DNA of 64,000 nt from Sulfitobacter sp. CW3 (GCF_019392245.1 NZ_JAHXRL010000001.1:124001-188000); one strand, 5' to 3'; numbered from the stretch's first letter, positions 1 through 7,859 are shown. A program made the numbers and translations. The notes: generated by a model from the sequence alone, not told the origin.

Positions 1-976
1 AGGTCCAGCCATGGCCGATGGGGCCGTTCTCATCTGTGCCTTTTTCCAGCACCGCCCACATTTTGTCAGACACAATCGACCCGGACAGCGGCGCATAGGC
101 CGATGTCAAACCCTTGGCGATGGTGATCAGATCGGGGCGCATGCCATAGTGATCGGACCCAAACATGGTGCCCAAACGGCCAAAGCCGGTGACGACTTCA
201 TCTGCGACCAGCAGAATATCGTGACGGTCCAGCACTTCTTGGATGGCGGGCCAATAGCCTGCGGGCGGGGGCACGATGCCGCCAGTGCCCAGCACGGGTT
301 CACCGATAAAGGCAGCGATGGTGTCGGCCCCTTCGGCGTGAATCATCGCCTCAAGCTCGGACACGCAATGGGCGACGAATTCGCTTTCGCTTTGGTCCTG
401 ATTCTTGCGCTGGAAATAGAACGGTGCCTCGGTGTGGATGACCTGCGCGAGGGGCAGATCGAACTTCTTGTGGAACAGATCCAGACCTGTCAGCGATCCG
501 GTCATCAGGCCCGAACCGTGATAGCCACGCCACCGCGAGATGATCTTTTTCTTCTTCGGGCGACCCAGTATGTTGTTGTAATACCAGATCAATTTGATGT
601 TGGTCTCGTTCGCATCGGACCCGGACATGCCGAAATAGACCTTGGACATGTGATCGGGCGCGCGGTCCATCACCATCTTGGCTAGGGTAATCGACGCCTC
701 GGTGCCGTGGCCGACATAAGAATGGTAATAGGCCAGCTCTTTCGCCTGATCGGCGATGGCTTCGGCGATCTCGGGGCGGCCATAGCCGACGTTCACGCAA
801 TACAAACCGGCGAATGCGTCCAGCATTCGGTTACCGTCGCGGTCTTCGATATGAACGCCAGACGCGGTTTTGATCACGCGTTGCGGGATGTTGCCCCGTG
901 CGAATTCAGCCAGATGGGTCGAGGCGTGAAAGAAATTCTCGCGGTCCCATTGTTCAAGATTATCATTATGTCGCAT
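1..976 (-). CDS. class III (omega) aminotransferase, partial at the window edge
   Basis: PLP-dependent class III aminotransferase, probably moving an amino group from an amine or omega-amino acid to pyruvate or another keto acid. The frame is open from the ATG at 976 to position 1, giving about 325 residues, so the C-terminus lies outside the window. Seen motifs include [14 protein letters not shown] (cofactor-phosphate region), the GYHGSG segment, [13 protein letters not shown] with the Asp that contacts the pyridine nitrogen, and ITIAKGLTS, where the Lys should form the Schiff base. AAGGG lies just upstream of the start. The substrate cannot be told from sequence alone; relatives act on GABA, beta-alanine, putrescine or taurine. 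Confidence 0.9.
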   Translation of the reverse strand, partial: MRHNDNLEQWDRENFFHASTHLAEFARGNIPQRVIKTASGVHIEDRDGNRMLDAFAGLYCVNVGYGRPEIAEAIADQAKELAYYHSYVGHGTEASITLAKMVMDRAPDHMSKVYFGMSGSDANETNIKLIWYYNNILGRPKKKKIISRWRGYHGSGLMTGSLTGLDLFHKKFDLPLAQVIHTEAPFYFQRKNQDQSESEFVAHCVSELEAMIHAEGADTIAAFIGEPVLGTGGIVPPPAGYWPAIQEVLDRHDILLVADEVVTGFGRLGTMFGSDHYGMRPDLITIAKGLTSAYAPLSGSIVSDKMWAVLEKGTDENGPIGHGWT

Positions 977-1600
977 GGTCTTACCCTTCAACTCTGGCGG
1001 CGCGCCGCCTGTTCATTTGATTGGAGCCGGTTGCACGCGCGGGGCCAACAGAGGCCGGAGTGTGAGCAGAACGGCTCCGCTCACCCAAGCAGCAGCGCGC
1101 AATGCCTTTATTGCCAAGGTAATAGGCAGGTTTAACCACGGCTGAATGGCAAAACCAACAGATATTTCGGCGGGTGTCATTTTTGGGATCGTTGTTGGCC
1201 GGGGTTGCCCAGGAAACAGGCTGAACAGGGGTAGGGGTGATGCTGGCGCTGGTTTTCTGACCTGTTACCGCGTTCGCATGTTTTCTTGTGGATGGTTAAG
1301 GTCTGCTTTGAGCCCATTGTGTGGATTTGGTTTTCTCGCTGCATGCGCTCGCAGCGTGGAAAATGCTGCGTCAGCGTAAAATTCGGTGCTGCCGCGCGGC
1401 GGGAAAACTAGCCATTCGTGCAGAGTGCAGCAGGGATCAGGGGTCGAATTCACAGACTGCGGGACAAAGTAGACGTTCACTGCAAGTGCGCCAATGTCCG
1501 GTTCGGCGAACTGTTCAACAATCAATCGATAGTTTGATAGAACATATTCAGAGGAGTGTGCGAACCAAACCTTTCATTATCATCGCAGGACCAGCGGGGT
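977..1600. other. intergenic stretch with a relic repeat, no supported gene
   Basis: I see no convincing gene in these 624 bases. Short open frames exist on both strands but lack ribosome sites and family resemblance. Positions 1410-1431 carry AGCCATTCGTGCAGAGTGCA, a degenerate copy of a short element that recurs at 3498, 6845 and 6952. The promoter of the aminotransferase should lie between 977 and about 1100. Confidence 0.5.
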
Positions 1601-2251
1601 TCAGTGAGAGACGTTCGAGCGCTGCACTGCAGATATATCAAGGTAACCCCGGCACAATGCCAACAATTGGATATGTAGCATCTTTACCATCTCGGGCTCG
1701 GCACCAAATTCGAAAACCGCTCTTGTGGTTCCGTTCATGGCCGTAAGCAGCGTGAACGCTATGTCCGGCAAGTTCTCAAAGGTAACATCCGGCGCGCTGC
1801 CGAGTAATGATACGCAGGCCGTCTGAAGGCTCTTGGCGGTTCCAAACCTCAGCTCATCAGTATCCAATTCGTCGGCAATTTTGTACAGCGCTCGTGTCAC
1901 ATCAGGGTGGCGTATCTTGATGTCGAGGAAGGCCGTGACCATGCCCTGCGTTATGTTGGCGATCGGTTCGTTCCAATGCCGGAAACACGCAGCCTCAAAC
2001 TCGTCGACAAACATCGTTAGATGTTGATGGACCACCGCATACATCAGCGCCTGCTTGTGGGGGAAATACTGGTACATTGTCCCGACCGAGACTCCAGCCC
2101 TCTCAGCCACCCGGGTGGTTGTCAGCCGGTGCCCGCCATCGGTCAGCAAAACCTGAATGGTCGCTTCAAATATTGCACCGACCGTTGCCGCTGATCTGGC
2201 TTGGGTCGGTGTTTTTCTTGGCCTGAGCGTCTCAGGATGTGTTGTTTTCAT
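1601..2251 (-). CDS. TetR/AcrR family transcriptional regulator
   Basis: One-component repressor. The N-terminal TetR helix-turn-helix is clear (TTTRVAERAGVSVGTMYQYF, roughly residues 44-63), and the rest is a ligand-binding domain of the usual total length, 216 residues. The start at 2251 is preferred because GGAATT lies about 8 bases upstream and homologous reading begins soon after; an in-frame ATG at 2278 would add nine residues. It is transcribed away from the TRAP-type binding protein at 2372, with about 120 bp between them. By TetR convention it probably controls that gene and itself. The ligand is unknown. Confidence 0.85.
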   Translation of the reverse strand: MKTTHPETLRPRKTPTQARSAATVGAIFEATIQVLLTDGGHRLTTTRVAERAGVSVGTMYQYFPHKQALMYAVVHQHLTMFVDEFEAACFRHWNEPIANITQGMVTAFLDIKIRHPDVTRALYKIADELDTDELRFGTAKSLQTACVSLLGSAPDVTFENLPDIAFTLLTAMNGTTRAVFEFGAEPEMVKMLHIQLLALCRGYLDISAVQRSNVSH

Positions 2252-2371
2252 TTGCGAATTCCAAAGCCGAATAATCATTCATATACTGCACCCAATAGCT
2301 TCACAACGGCCCAATTTCGCGCTGCCAATCAGGACGGGAAATCATCGCCTAACATCAGAACGGAGATTCCT

Positions 2372-3418
2372 ATGCGAACGATACACCTGACCCAAAAAGC
2401 CTTGTGGGCGCTATTGGCAACCTCGGTGATGTCCACCGCAGCATCGGCCGAAACCATTCTCAGATATTCCGACCATCAGCCGTTGGATCAGATGCGCACG
2501 ACGTTTCTCAAGGAGGTGCTTTTCCCGGCGATTGAGCAGGAATCGAATGGCCGACTGAAAATTGACGACCATTGGGATGGCGAGCTTGCTGCCCCCTACG
2601 ATGCCTTAGGCGCGGTCAGTGAGGGAGCGGTAACCGACATCGCCACCGCCGTCCCGGAATACACCGCCGACGCACTCCCTCTGCATCAAATATTCAAGAG
2701 CTTTCCAGTAGGTCCGTCGGGTGAAGCGCAGGTTTCTTTCTTCCGCGAGGTTTATGCCGAGGTTCTGGAATTCTCCGAAGAGTTAGCGGACAACAACGTT
2801 GTACCGATCTTTCTGGGCACAGGGTACCCGGTAGCTTTTTACAGCGTGGAGCCGCTGGCCTCACTCGAGGAGATCGGTGGAACCACTTGGCGCTCCGCCA
2901 GCTTCTGGCATCTCGATTTCCTTGGCAACATTGGCGCAGAGTCGGTGCGAATACCGTGGGGGCAGGAAGTCTACGATGCGTTCGCTGCCCGCACCCTCGA
3001 CGGCCTGATGGTCAACGTCGACAGTGGATACAATCTTAAGGTCTACGAACAGGCACCCCATGTGCTGGTATCCGAGGAGCTTTGGCTGGGCCACCTCTAT
3101 CCTGTGGTGATGAACCTCGATACCTGGAACGGACTGTCACAAGAGGACAAGGACGCCATTCAGCGGGCTGCGGAAACCGCATATGCGGCCTTAGGTGCTG
3201 AGATGGATCGGAGTTACGATGCTCAGTTGAAGGATTTGGAAAAACTTGGTGCCACAGTGCGAAGGCTGGACGAAGCGGAGATAGAAGCCTTCTCCGCGGC
3301 GACCCGTTATCCTGACGTACAGGCGGGCTGGGTCAGTGAACAGGCAAGCAGCGGCGCATCCAACGCAGGCCTTGTAGTGGAAAAGGTCAGCACCATTATG
3401 CGGCATGCTATGGACTGA
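2372..3418 (+). CDS. TRAP transporter solute-binding protein (DctP family), orphan
   Basis: Periplasmic substrate-binding protein of a tripartite ATP-independent transporter. The start at 2372 has GGAG seven bases upstream and gives 348 residues with a clean signal peptide, cleaved near ASA|ET (residue 26). DctP-type features include the YSDHQP strand start, the LEEIGGTTWR region with the Arg that usually binds carboxylate, and YPVVMNLDTWNGLSQEDKDA near the end. No DctQ or DctM membrane subunits flank it in this window: next is a broken recombinase, and upstream is a divergent TetR gene. It may serve a distant transporter or be left over from a broken operon. Confidence 0.85.
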   Translation: MRTIHLTQKALWALLATSVMSTAASAETILRYSDHQPLDQMRTTFLKEVLFPAIEQESNGRLKIDDHWDGELAAPYDALGAVSEGAVTDIATAVPEYTADALPLHQIFKSFPVGPSGEAQVSFFREVYAEVLEFSEELADNNVVPIFLGTGYPVAFYSVEPLASLEEIGGTTWRSASFWHLDFLGNIGAESVRIPWGQEVYDAFAARTLDGLMVNVDSGYNLKVYEQAPHVLVSEELWLGHLYPVVMNLDTWNGLSQEDKDAIQRAAETAYAALGAEMDRSYDAQLKDLEKLGATVRRLDEAEIEAFSAATRYPDVQAGWVSEQASSGASNAGLVVEKVSTIMRHAMD

Positions 3419-3672
3419 AAGGTTTCTGTTCACCTCTTTGCCCTCACCTCCAATACCGTGAAGCGCCCGCGGCTGGGCGCTGAGACCTTCGCATGAAGCA
3501 GCCATTCGCTGCATCGCGCAATATGAGTTATGTTGGGCTCACAGCCGCCTTTTGCTTTCGCAGAAACACTTGATGAAGCGCCAGCGGCGAAGCCGACATT
3601 AGTTTTTAGGCTATACTACGTCGTCAGCGCTGTGTTGATGTTTGGGCAGGAGGGTTGGGTGGAGGGCAAATC
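3419..3672. repeat. intergenic region with AGCCATTCG-type relic element
   Basis: The region contains GCAGCCATTCGCTGCATCGC at 3498-3517, followed by a CAGCCGCCTTTTGCTTTCGC stretch. It is one of several degenerate copies in the first 7 kb (see 1410, 6845, 6952). The end of the region, from about 3650, has a GGAGGG that could serve the broken recombinase. No gene is supported here. Confidence 0.45.
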
Positions 3673-4307
3673 ATGCCAAGAGTTCAACTTCCCGCTGTAA
3701 CCCCAAAACGACGAGCCTGGAATAAGGGTCGCCTCGTCGGGCAAAAGCGCCCGCTTCTACCAAAACAGGTCTGGGCCATATCCGCGCTCGCCCCGAACTA
3801 GCGGGTAATCTCTGCGATCTCGCATTGTTCAACGTCGCAATAGATAGCAAGTTACGCGGTTGCGATTTGGTGTCACTGAAGGTCATTGACCTACTCAGGG
3901 ATGACAGAATTCGTGAAAGAGTGTCCGTCGTTCAAAGTAAAACGAACAAGCCTGTTCAGTTTGAACTGGCCGAAAACACGCGAGAAACTGTGGCCAACTG
4001 GATCAAGTCTCCGGAAATGACCGGGTGCCAGTTCTTGTTTCCGAGCCGATTTCATGATCGGCCCCACATATCAACACGCCAGTATGGTCGCTTGGTTCGG
4101 GATTGGGTTGTCTCGGTTGGTTGGGAACCTAGTGGCTACAGCACCCATTCTATGCGCCGAACAAAGGTGGCGGAAATTTATCGCAAGACGGGCAACCTGC
4201 GTGCTGTTCAGCTTTTGCTTAGCCACACAAAAGTTGATAGCACCGTCAGATATCTGGGGGTCGAGCTCGAAGACGCGCTGAGCATTGCAGAAAGGATTGA
4301 TATCTGA
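3673..4307 (+). pseudogene. tyrosine recombinase/phage-type integrase, frameshifted
   Basis: A short site-specific recombinase of about 210 residues, broken by one frameshift. The first frame starts at the ATG at 3673 and stops at the TAG at 3799-3801. Reading continues in another frame through about 3778-4307. Joining them gives RAWNKGRLVGQKRPLLPKQV, then RARPELAGNLCDLALFN, then the catalytic part. Active-site residues remain visible in the second part: Arg in DSKLRGCDLV, His-x-x-Arg in THSMRRTK, His in LLSHTKVD and Tyr in STVRYLGVE. Removing two bases from GCCATATCC restores a single frame, so a 2-bp AT duplication is the simplest cause. The truncated frame from the TTG at 3825 might still be translated. 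Confidence 0.8.
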
Positions 4308-4313
4308 GAATTC

Positions 4314-4339
4314 TGACGAACGGTTGGAGCCGTTCGTCA
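4314..4339 (+). terminator. hairpin after the broken recombinase
   Basis: A perfect 10-bp stem (TGACGAACGG / CCGTTCGTCA) with a 6-base loop, followed by TTTCG. It begins seven bases after the recombinase stop codon and is a plausible intrinsic terminator, though the T-run is short. Confidence 0.5.
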
Positions 4340-4446
4340 TTTCGAAGCGGTCATGATCGTTTGATACTTTCTACGGCAGCGTTGAGCCCGGAGTCACCGA
4401 TGCTGCAGGGTGTCTGAACGGCAGCTTGGCTCAGTTTTTCCAAGTA

Positions 4447-5436
4447 TTAGTCTTGGAATTTAGCCTGCCCTTGGCGTTTTCTGTTTACCTTTAGGCGCAA
4501 CACATCAGGACGCGCGTAATGACCTGCCTGATCCAGATTCTGGCGCTCTCCTCGGACGACTCCTGCGTCAATCTCCGCAATAATCAACGCTTCCTCGTTC
4601 AGCACAGGGTCAATCATGAACGTCCCGTCAGGGGCCACAATCGTTGAGCCGCCGTTTGATACGATCTCCGCACCATCGGACAATATGACATCAAGGTCGG
4701 GTGTATCTTCGGGAAAGTCCTGTGCGCGCATCAAACCCGAACAGGCGATAACATAGCTGCGGCTCTCTTTGGCAATGAACGCCGGAAGGTCTTGGGTGTT
4801 GTGCAACCCGCCTGGCCAGACCGACACGTGCAGGCTTTCACCTTGCGCATAAAGCGCAGACCGCGCCAACGGCAACCAGTTTTCATAGCAGTTCAACCCC
4901 CCTACGCGAAACGGGCCAAGATCATGAACGCGCAAACCATGCCCATCTCCTTGCGCCCAAGCGAGGCGTTCTTCGTATGTCGGATGTAGCTTGCGGTGGA
5001 CTGACTGGATGGTGCCAGCGTCGTCAATGTAAACCAGCGTACAGTATAGACTATGCCCGCCACGATCTGGTGCGCGTTCCATCACACCAAGATAGACAGC
5101 GATTTTGTGGTCCTTGGCAAGCTGGGCTACGCCGCTCAGATCGCCACGTTCAATGACCACGCCTTGATCGACGTAGCGTGCGTAGTGGTGTTTTTGGCGC
5201 GGATCATTGAAGCGTGCACCATCTGTGCGTTCAATCCAGAACGGATACCCGGGCACAAGCGCTTCACCAAAAGTGACCAACTTACAGGCCTTTGCAGCGG
5301 CTTGTTCTATTGCCGCTTCGACCTTTGCCAATGTTGCTGCTCTGTCGAGCCAGACTGGCGCAATCTGGGCCACCCCAACGGTCAAACGATCTTCGTCTCG
5401 GGCGTCTTTTAATTCCGGTGTGTGCAATACCTGCAT
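4447..5436 (-). CDS. nitrilase/carbon-nitrogen hydrolase family protein
   Basis: 329-residue member of the nitrilase superfamily, cleaving non-peptide C-N bonds (nitriles, amides or related). The Glu-Lys-Cys triad is visible: E58 in FGEALVPGYP, K149 in HRKLHPTYEER, and C183 in GLNCYENW. Length and the HRKLHPTYEER block fit true nitrilase or cyanide-hydratase-type enzymes rather than omega-amidases. The start at 5436 is chosen for AAGGAGAG just upstream; the frame stays open for another 34 codons without a ribosome site. Only 10 bases separate it from the VOC gene upstream, so the two form an operon, divergent from a LysR regulator that probably controls it. The natural substrate is unknown. 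Confidence 0.9.
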   Translation of the reverse strand: MQVLHTPELKDARDEDRLTVGVAQIAPVWLDRAATLAKVEAAIEQAAAKACKLVTFGEALVPGYPFWIERTDGARFNDPRQKHHYARYVDQGVVIERGDLSGVAQLAKDHKIAVYLGVMERAPDRGGHSLYCTLVYIDDAGTIQSVHRKLHPTYEERLAWAQGDGHGLRVHDLGPFRVGGLNCYENWLPLARSALYAQGESLHVSVWPGGLHNTQDLPAFIAKESRSYVIACSGLMRAQDFPEDTPDLDVILSDGAEIVSNGGSTIVAPDGTFMIDPVLNEEALIIAEIDAGVVRGERQNLDQAGHYARPDVLRLKVNRKRQGQAKFQD

Positions 5437-5446
5437 GATACTCTCC

Positions 5447-5863
5447 TTAGTGCGCAAATAAGGCTGCGCGGTCTGCGAAGCCTTTAAATTCAATTCCGTT
5501 TCCCGATGGGTCGCGCACAAACAGGGTCGCTTGCTCACCCGGTTCTCCGATCATCCGGCGCTTTGGGTGCATGATCCAATTGATTGAAGCATCTGCCTCC
5601 AGCTTGGCAGAAAGTGCATCGAATGCCTCCATATCCAAAACGACCCCAAAATGCGGGATCGGCACGGCATCCCCATCGACTGCCCCCATGCCGGTTGGCG
5701 TCTCTGACGTCTGCAGATGGGCTGACATCTGGTGCCCGAACAAATCGAAATCCAGCCATTCACCAGCACTCTCTCGTCCGGCGGCGCAGCCGAGCTTTTC
5801 GATGTAAAACTGTCGTGTCGCAACAAGATCTGTGACGGGGAAGGCAAGATGAAACGGGTGCAT
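5447..5863 (-). CDS. VOC family (glyoxalase/dioxygenase fold) protein
   Basis: 138-residue vicinal-oxygen-chelate fold protein. It opens with HPFHLAFPVTDLVATRQFY and ends with LFVRDPSGNGIEFKGF, the two beta-alpha-beta signatures of the family. His and Glu in these segments are the usual metal ligands. The start at 5863 follows AAAGGATAAACAT; a longer frame to 5911 has no ribosome site. It is the first gene of a two-gene operon with the nitrilase-like enzyme. Related proteins annotated as glyoxalase-like dioxygenases exist widely in Roseobacters, but no reaction can be assigned here. Confidence 0.85.
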   Translation of the reverse strand: MHPFHLAFPVTDLVATRQFYIEKLGCAAGRESAGEWLDFDLFGHQMSAHLQTSETPTGMGAVDGDAVPIPHFGVVLDMEAFDALSAKLEADASINWIMHPKRRMIGEPGEQATLFVRDPSGNGIEFKGFADRAALFAH

Positions 5864-5955
5864 ATGTTTATCCTTTAGGCTTGGCGGTATTGTCTTTACC
5901 TTTCTTTTCACGCATCAAATAGAAAGCATAGTGCAAGAATACATGAGCAAAACGC

Positions 5956-6834
5956 ATGCAAAATGACAGCCGCAAACTCGCGATCTTCGGGGCGCTCCCT
6001 GTTCTGGAAGCTGCGGTGCGCCATAACAGTTTTACAAAAGCTGCCCGAGAGTTCGGCCTGACCCAAAGCGCGCTGTCGCGCCGAATTCAAGGGCTAGAGC
6101 GCGATCTTGGTGTTGTCCTGTTTGCCCGGCGCGGGCGGTCCATCACGTTGACGGAAGACGGGGCGCGTTTGGCTGATGCGGCGCGCGCATCGCTTGAATT
6201 GCTCGAAAATGCCCAGCATCAATCGGACGCAAGTCTAAGCGGCACCTTAACAGTGGGTGTGCTGCCATCTCTAGCGAGCTGTTGGCTGATACCGCGCTTG
6301 TCCGCCTTTTGTGCTGATCATCCCGACCTTCAGGTTCGAATTGAGACAATAGATGCGGATTTTCGAGATGATCACAAAGACCCGGTCACTTGGGACCCGT
6401 CGTCGCTGGATGTCGTTGTAACGCGCGGACGAGGCGGGTGGCGATCCCTAGTTGCAACCAAACTATTTGACGAGGCGATGATCGCCGTCAGATCGCCAAG
6501 ATTTGATACTCAGGCTCGCCTAGGGCATTCAACAAGAACCGGCGCATGGCAAGCCTACATTGATGAAACAGGCGTCGAGATAAACCTGTCCAGACCAGCG
6601 CTTGTTTTTGAACACTACTTCATGGTGCGGGAAGCTGTTCGGGTTGGGAATGGTGTTGGCTTACTGCCGTCCGTTCTAGTTGAGGGAGACCTCAAAACGG
6701 GTGAACTAATCGCTTGCGGACCACCAGCATCATCGGGCGCGGGCTACTATGCGTTATCGACAGATCGTAATTCCAAACGACCGGCCACAACGGCATTTAT
6801 CAATTGGATTTCTACGGTGCGGCACAACGTGTGA
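5956..6834 (+). CDS. LysR family transcriptional regulator
   Basis: 292-residue LysR-type regulator. The N-terminal winged helix-turn-helix is clear (NSFTKAAREFGLTQSALSRR, about residues 24-43), followed by a periplasmic-binding-like effector domain starting around GTLTVGVLPSLAS. Sequence in the HTH resembles the GcvA-like subgroup. It is divergent from the VOC-nitrilase operon, with 92 bases between the starts, which is the normal arrangement for a LysR protein and its target. The inducer is unknown. Confidence 0.9.
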   Translation: MQNDSRKLAIFGALPVLEAAVRHNSFTKAAREFGLTQSALSRRIQGLERDLGVVLFARRGRSITLTEDGARLADAARASLELLENAQHQSDASLSGTLTVGVLPSLASCWLIPRLSAFCADHPDLQVRIETIDADFRDDHKDPVTWDPSSLDVVVTRGRGGWRSLVATKLFDEAMIAVRSPRFDTQARLGHSTRTGAWQAYIDETGVEINLSRPALVFEHYFMVREAVRVGNGVGLLPSVLVEGDLKTGELIACGPPASSGAGYYALSTDRNSKRPATTAFINWISTVRHNV

Positions 6835-6844
6835 ACAATCGATA

Positions 6845-7065
6845 GCAGCCATTAGCGCAGTTGCAGCGAAAGAGCGGTTTGTCCGCCCTCTGTTAATTCG
6901 TGCAAGATGCGGCGAAGGGTCGGTCTAAAATCTACTGACGTCGGTATCATTGAATGGCCGCTTCCGCGACTTGGGCTGCATCGCAGCATAAAATCTGCTG
7001 CAACTGCAAGGGAATGCTGCGTGAGCACTCGCTGCGGAGGCAAACGGCTGCAAAGTCCGCACAGC
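6845..7065. repeat. intergenic cluster of degenerate AGCCATT/GAATGGCC elements
   Basis: Contains GCAGCCATTAGCGCAGTTGC at 6845, GAATGGCCGCTTCCGCG at about 6952 (the reverse complement of the same type of element), and AACGGCTGCAAAGTCCGC at about 7043. Several CTGC/GCAG words occur between them. No open frame is supported. These are probably remnants of a short dispersed repeat family seen in Roseobacter intergenic DNA. Confidence 0.45.
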
Positions 7066-7137
7066 AGACCATAGGCCGGCACAAAAATGACGACCTTTAA
7101 GTCAAACGCTGGGAATATGCATCCTCCAGATACAAGA

Positions 7138-7298
7138 ACGGCGGTGCTTTGGGAGGAAAGCACCGCCGTCTTTTTCGACGTCTCCAATCCAATCGGGAGG
7201 AAAGGAGGAAGGAGACGTTTATGAAGGCCTTTGGTCTCAGGGAGGAGGAGGAAACCGTGGGCCTTCTACAGACACACAACCGGGAGGGTGCGTGTGTC
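7138..7298 (-). ncRNA. CcsR-like (cuckoo) sRNA array, four CCTCCC-loop hairpins
   Basis: Read on the minus strand, four stem-loops follow the DUF1127 gene: 7271-7298 (7-bp stem GACACAC/GTGTGTC), 7224-7265 (AAGGCC/GGCCTT outer stem), 7178-7218 (8-bp stem ACGTCTCC/GGAGACGT) and 7138-7169 (13-bp perfect stem). Every loop exposes a C-rich anti-Shine-Dalgarno word: CCCTCCC, CCTCCTCCTCCC, CCTCCTTTCCTCCC and CCTCCC. In Rhodobacter sphaeroides the stress-induced CcsR1-4 RNAs have this motif and are cotranscribed with a DUF1127 gene (established knowledge). The last hairpin has C-TTTTT after it on the plus strand and TCTTG on the minus strand, so it may end transcripts both ways. Confidence 0.8.
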
Positions 7299-7312
7299 CG
7301 ATCTCAATTCAT

Positions 7313-7525
7313 TTAGGCAGCGTTGCGGCCTGTTTCCAGTGCGATGCTGCGGATTTGTGAGCGGGACATGCCGAGGTCTGCCAATTCGCGGTTCGACAAG
7401 GAGCTCAGTTCGTTGAAGGTTGCGCGGTATACGCGGCCTTGCTTGCGGCGTGTCGCGATCATCGACAGCACAGCGTTAAAGCGATCTGCCAAGGAAGGAG
7501 CGGTTGTTACGTTGACATATGCCAT
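7313..7525 (-). CDS. DUF1127 small protein, CcaF1-like
   Basis: 70-residue protein with the DUF1127 (YjiS-like) motif in its C-terminal half: FNELSSLSNRELADLGMSRS, rich in Arg and likely RNA-interacting. Its start at 7525 has GAGGTG seven bases upstream. In R. sphaeroides the DUF1127 protein CcaF1 is cotranscribed with the CcsR RNAs and affects their processing (known). The four hairpins directly downstream here support the same role. The N-terminal half (MAYVNVTTAPSLADRFNAVL) is typical of Rhodobacterales members. Transcription probably starts near the palindromic module at 7585-7630. Confidence 0.9.
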   Translation of the reverse strand: MAYVNVTTAPSLADRFNAVLSMIATRRKQGRVYRATFNELSSLSNRELADLGMSRSQIRSIALETGRNAA

Positions 7526-7584
7526 TTCAGCACCTCGTTTGTTTCGTCTGCGTTTCGTTCTGTTGTGACCCTTATGTAGGAAGA

Positions 7585-7630
7585 TGCTGCAGTTGCACAA
7601 TGGACAGATCGACAATGCTGCTATGCAGCA
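7585..7630 (-). promoter_or_regulatory. palindromic promoter/operator module upstream of the DUF1127 gene
   Basis: On the minus strand: TGCTGC-ATA-GCAGCA (7616-7630, perfect 6-bp arms), then about 15 bases, then a TTGTGCA-AC-TGCAGCA box (7585-7600). The same pair of boxes in the same order and near-identical spacing lies at 7813-7859. The CTGC-N3-GCAG core resembles, from memory, sites reported for PhaR repressors in Rhodobacter and Paracoccus. I cannot tell which sigma factor is used. Confidence 0.55.
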
Positions 7631-7672
7631 AATGCATACGAGAAGTTGACGTAACGTCTTGAGAATTTGTGA

Positions 7673-7724
7673 TAAAAAATAAAAAAATGGCGACGACACC
7701 AGGGAGGAGGAAGGTGCCGTCGCC
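7673..7724 (-). terminator. intrinsic terminator of the upstream hairpin RNA
   Basis: The 12-bp hairpin at 7689-7724 runs straight into ATTTTTTTATTTTTTATC on the minus strand, a very strong intrinsic terminator. It should separate the upstream RNA from the DUF1127-hairpin transcript. Confidence 0.85.
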
Positions 7725-7761
7725 TAAACAGAAACATCCGGGAGGAGGATGGATGCGTCTG
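7689..7761 (-). ncRNA. two further CcsR/cuckoo-type hairpins upstream of the DUF1127 gene
   Basis: On the minus strand the first hairpin (7729-7761) has arms CAGACGCATCC / GGATGTTTCTG with one mismatch and loop ATCCTCCTCCC. The second (7689-7724) has a 12-bp stem, GGCGACGGCACC / GGTGTCGTCGCC, around loop TTCCTCCTCCCT. Both loops contain the full CCTCCTCCC word. The second is followed by a long T-run and acts as a terminator. With a promoter-like module just upstream at 7813-7859, this would make a separate RNA of very roughly 100 nt containing two anti-Shine-Dalgarno loops. Confidence 0.75.
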
Positions 7762-7812
7762 GTCTTTCTATTGGTTAGCGACTAGCGCTTTCCTGAAACC
7801 TTTCTGACCTAA

Positions 7813-7859
7813 TTGCTGCATCTGCACAATAAAAAATTTTGCAATGCTGCTATGCAGCA
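7813..7859 (-). promoter_or_regulatory. second copy of the palindromic module, upstream of the hairpin RNA
   Basis: TGCTGC-ATA-GCAGCA at 7845-7859 followed by TTGTGCA-GA-TGCAGCAA at 7813-7829 on the minus strand. The bases between the boxes are A/T-rich here but not in the other copy, so the boxes rather than the spacer are conserved. It also lies about 135 bp from the apbC start on the opposite strand. Confidence 0.55.

Noticed and set aside
11..685. 224-residue plus-strand open frame
   Set aside because: It is the shadow of the aminotransferase on the minus strand, whose translation shows intact family motifs through the same bases.
1146..1746. Short frames on both strands between the aminotransferase and TetR genes
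   Set aside because: No start signals, no motif, and overlap with a degenerate repeat.
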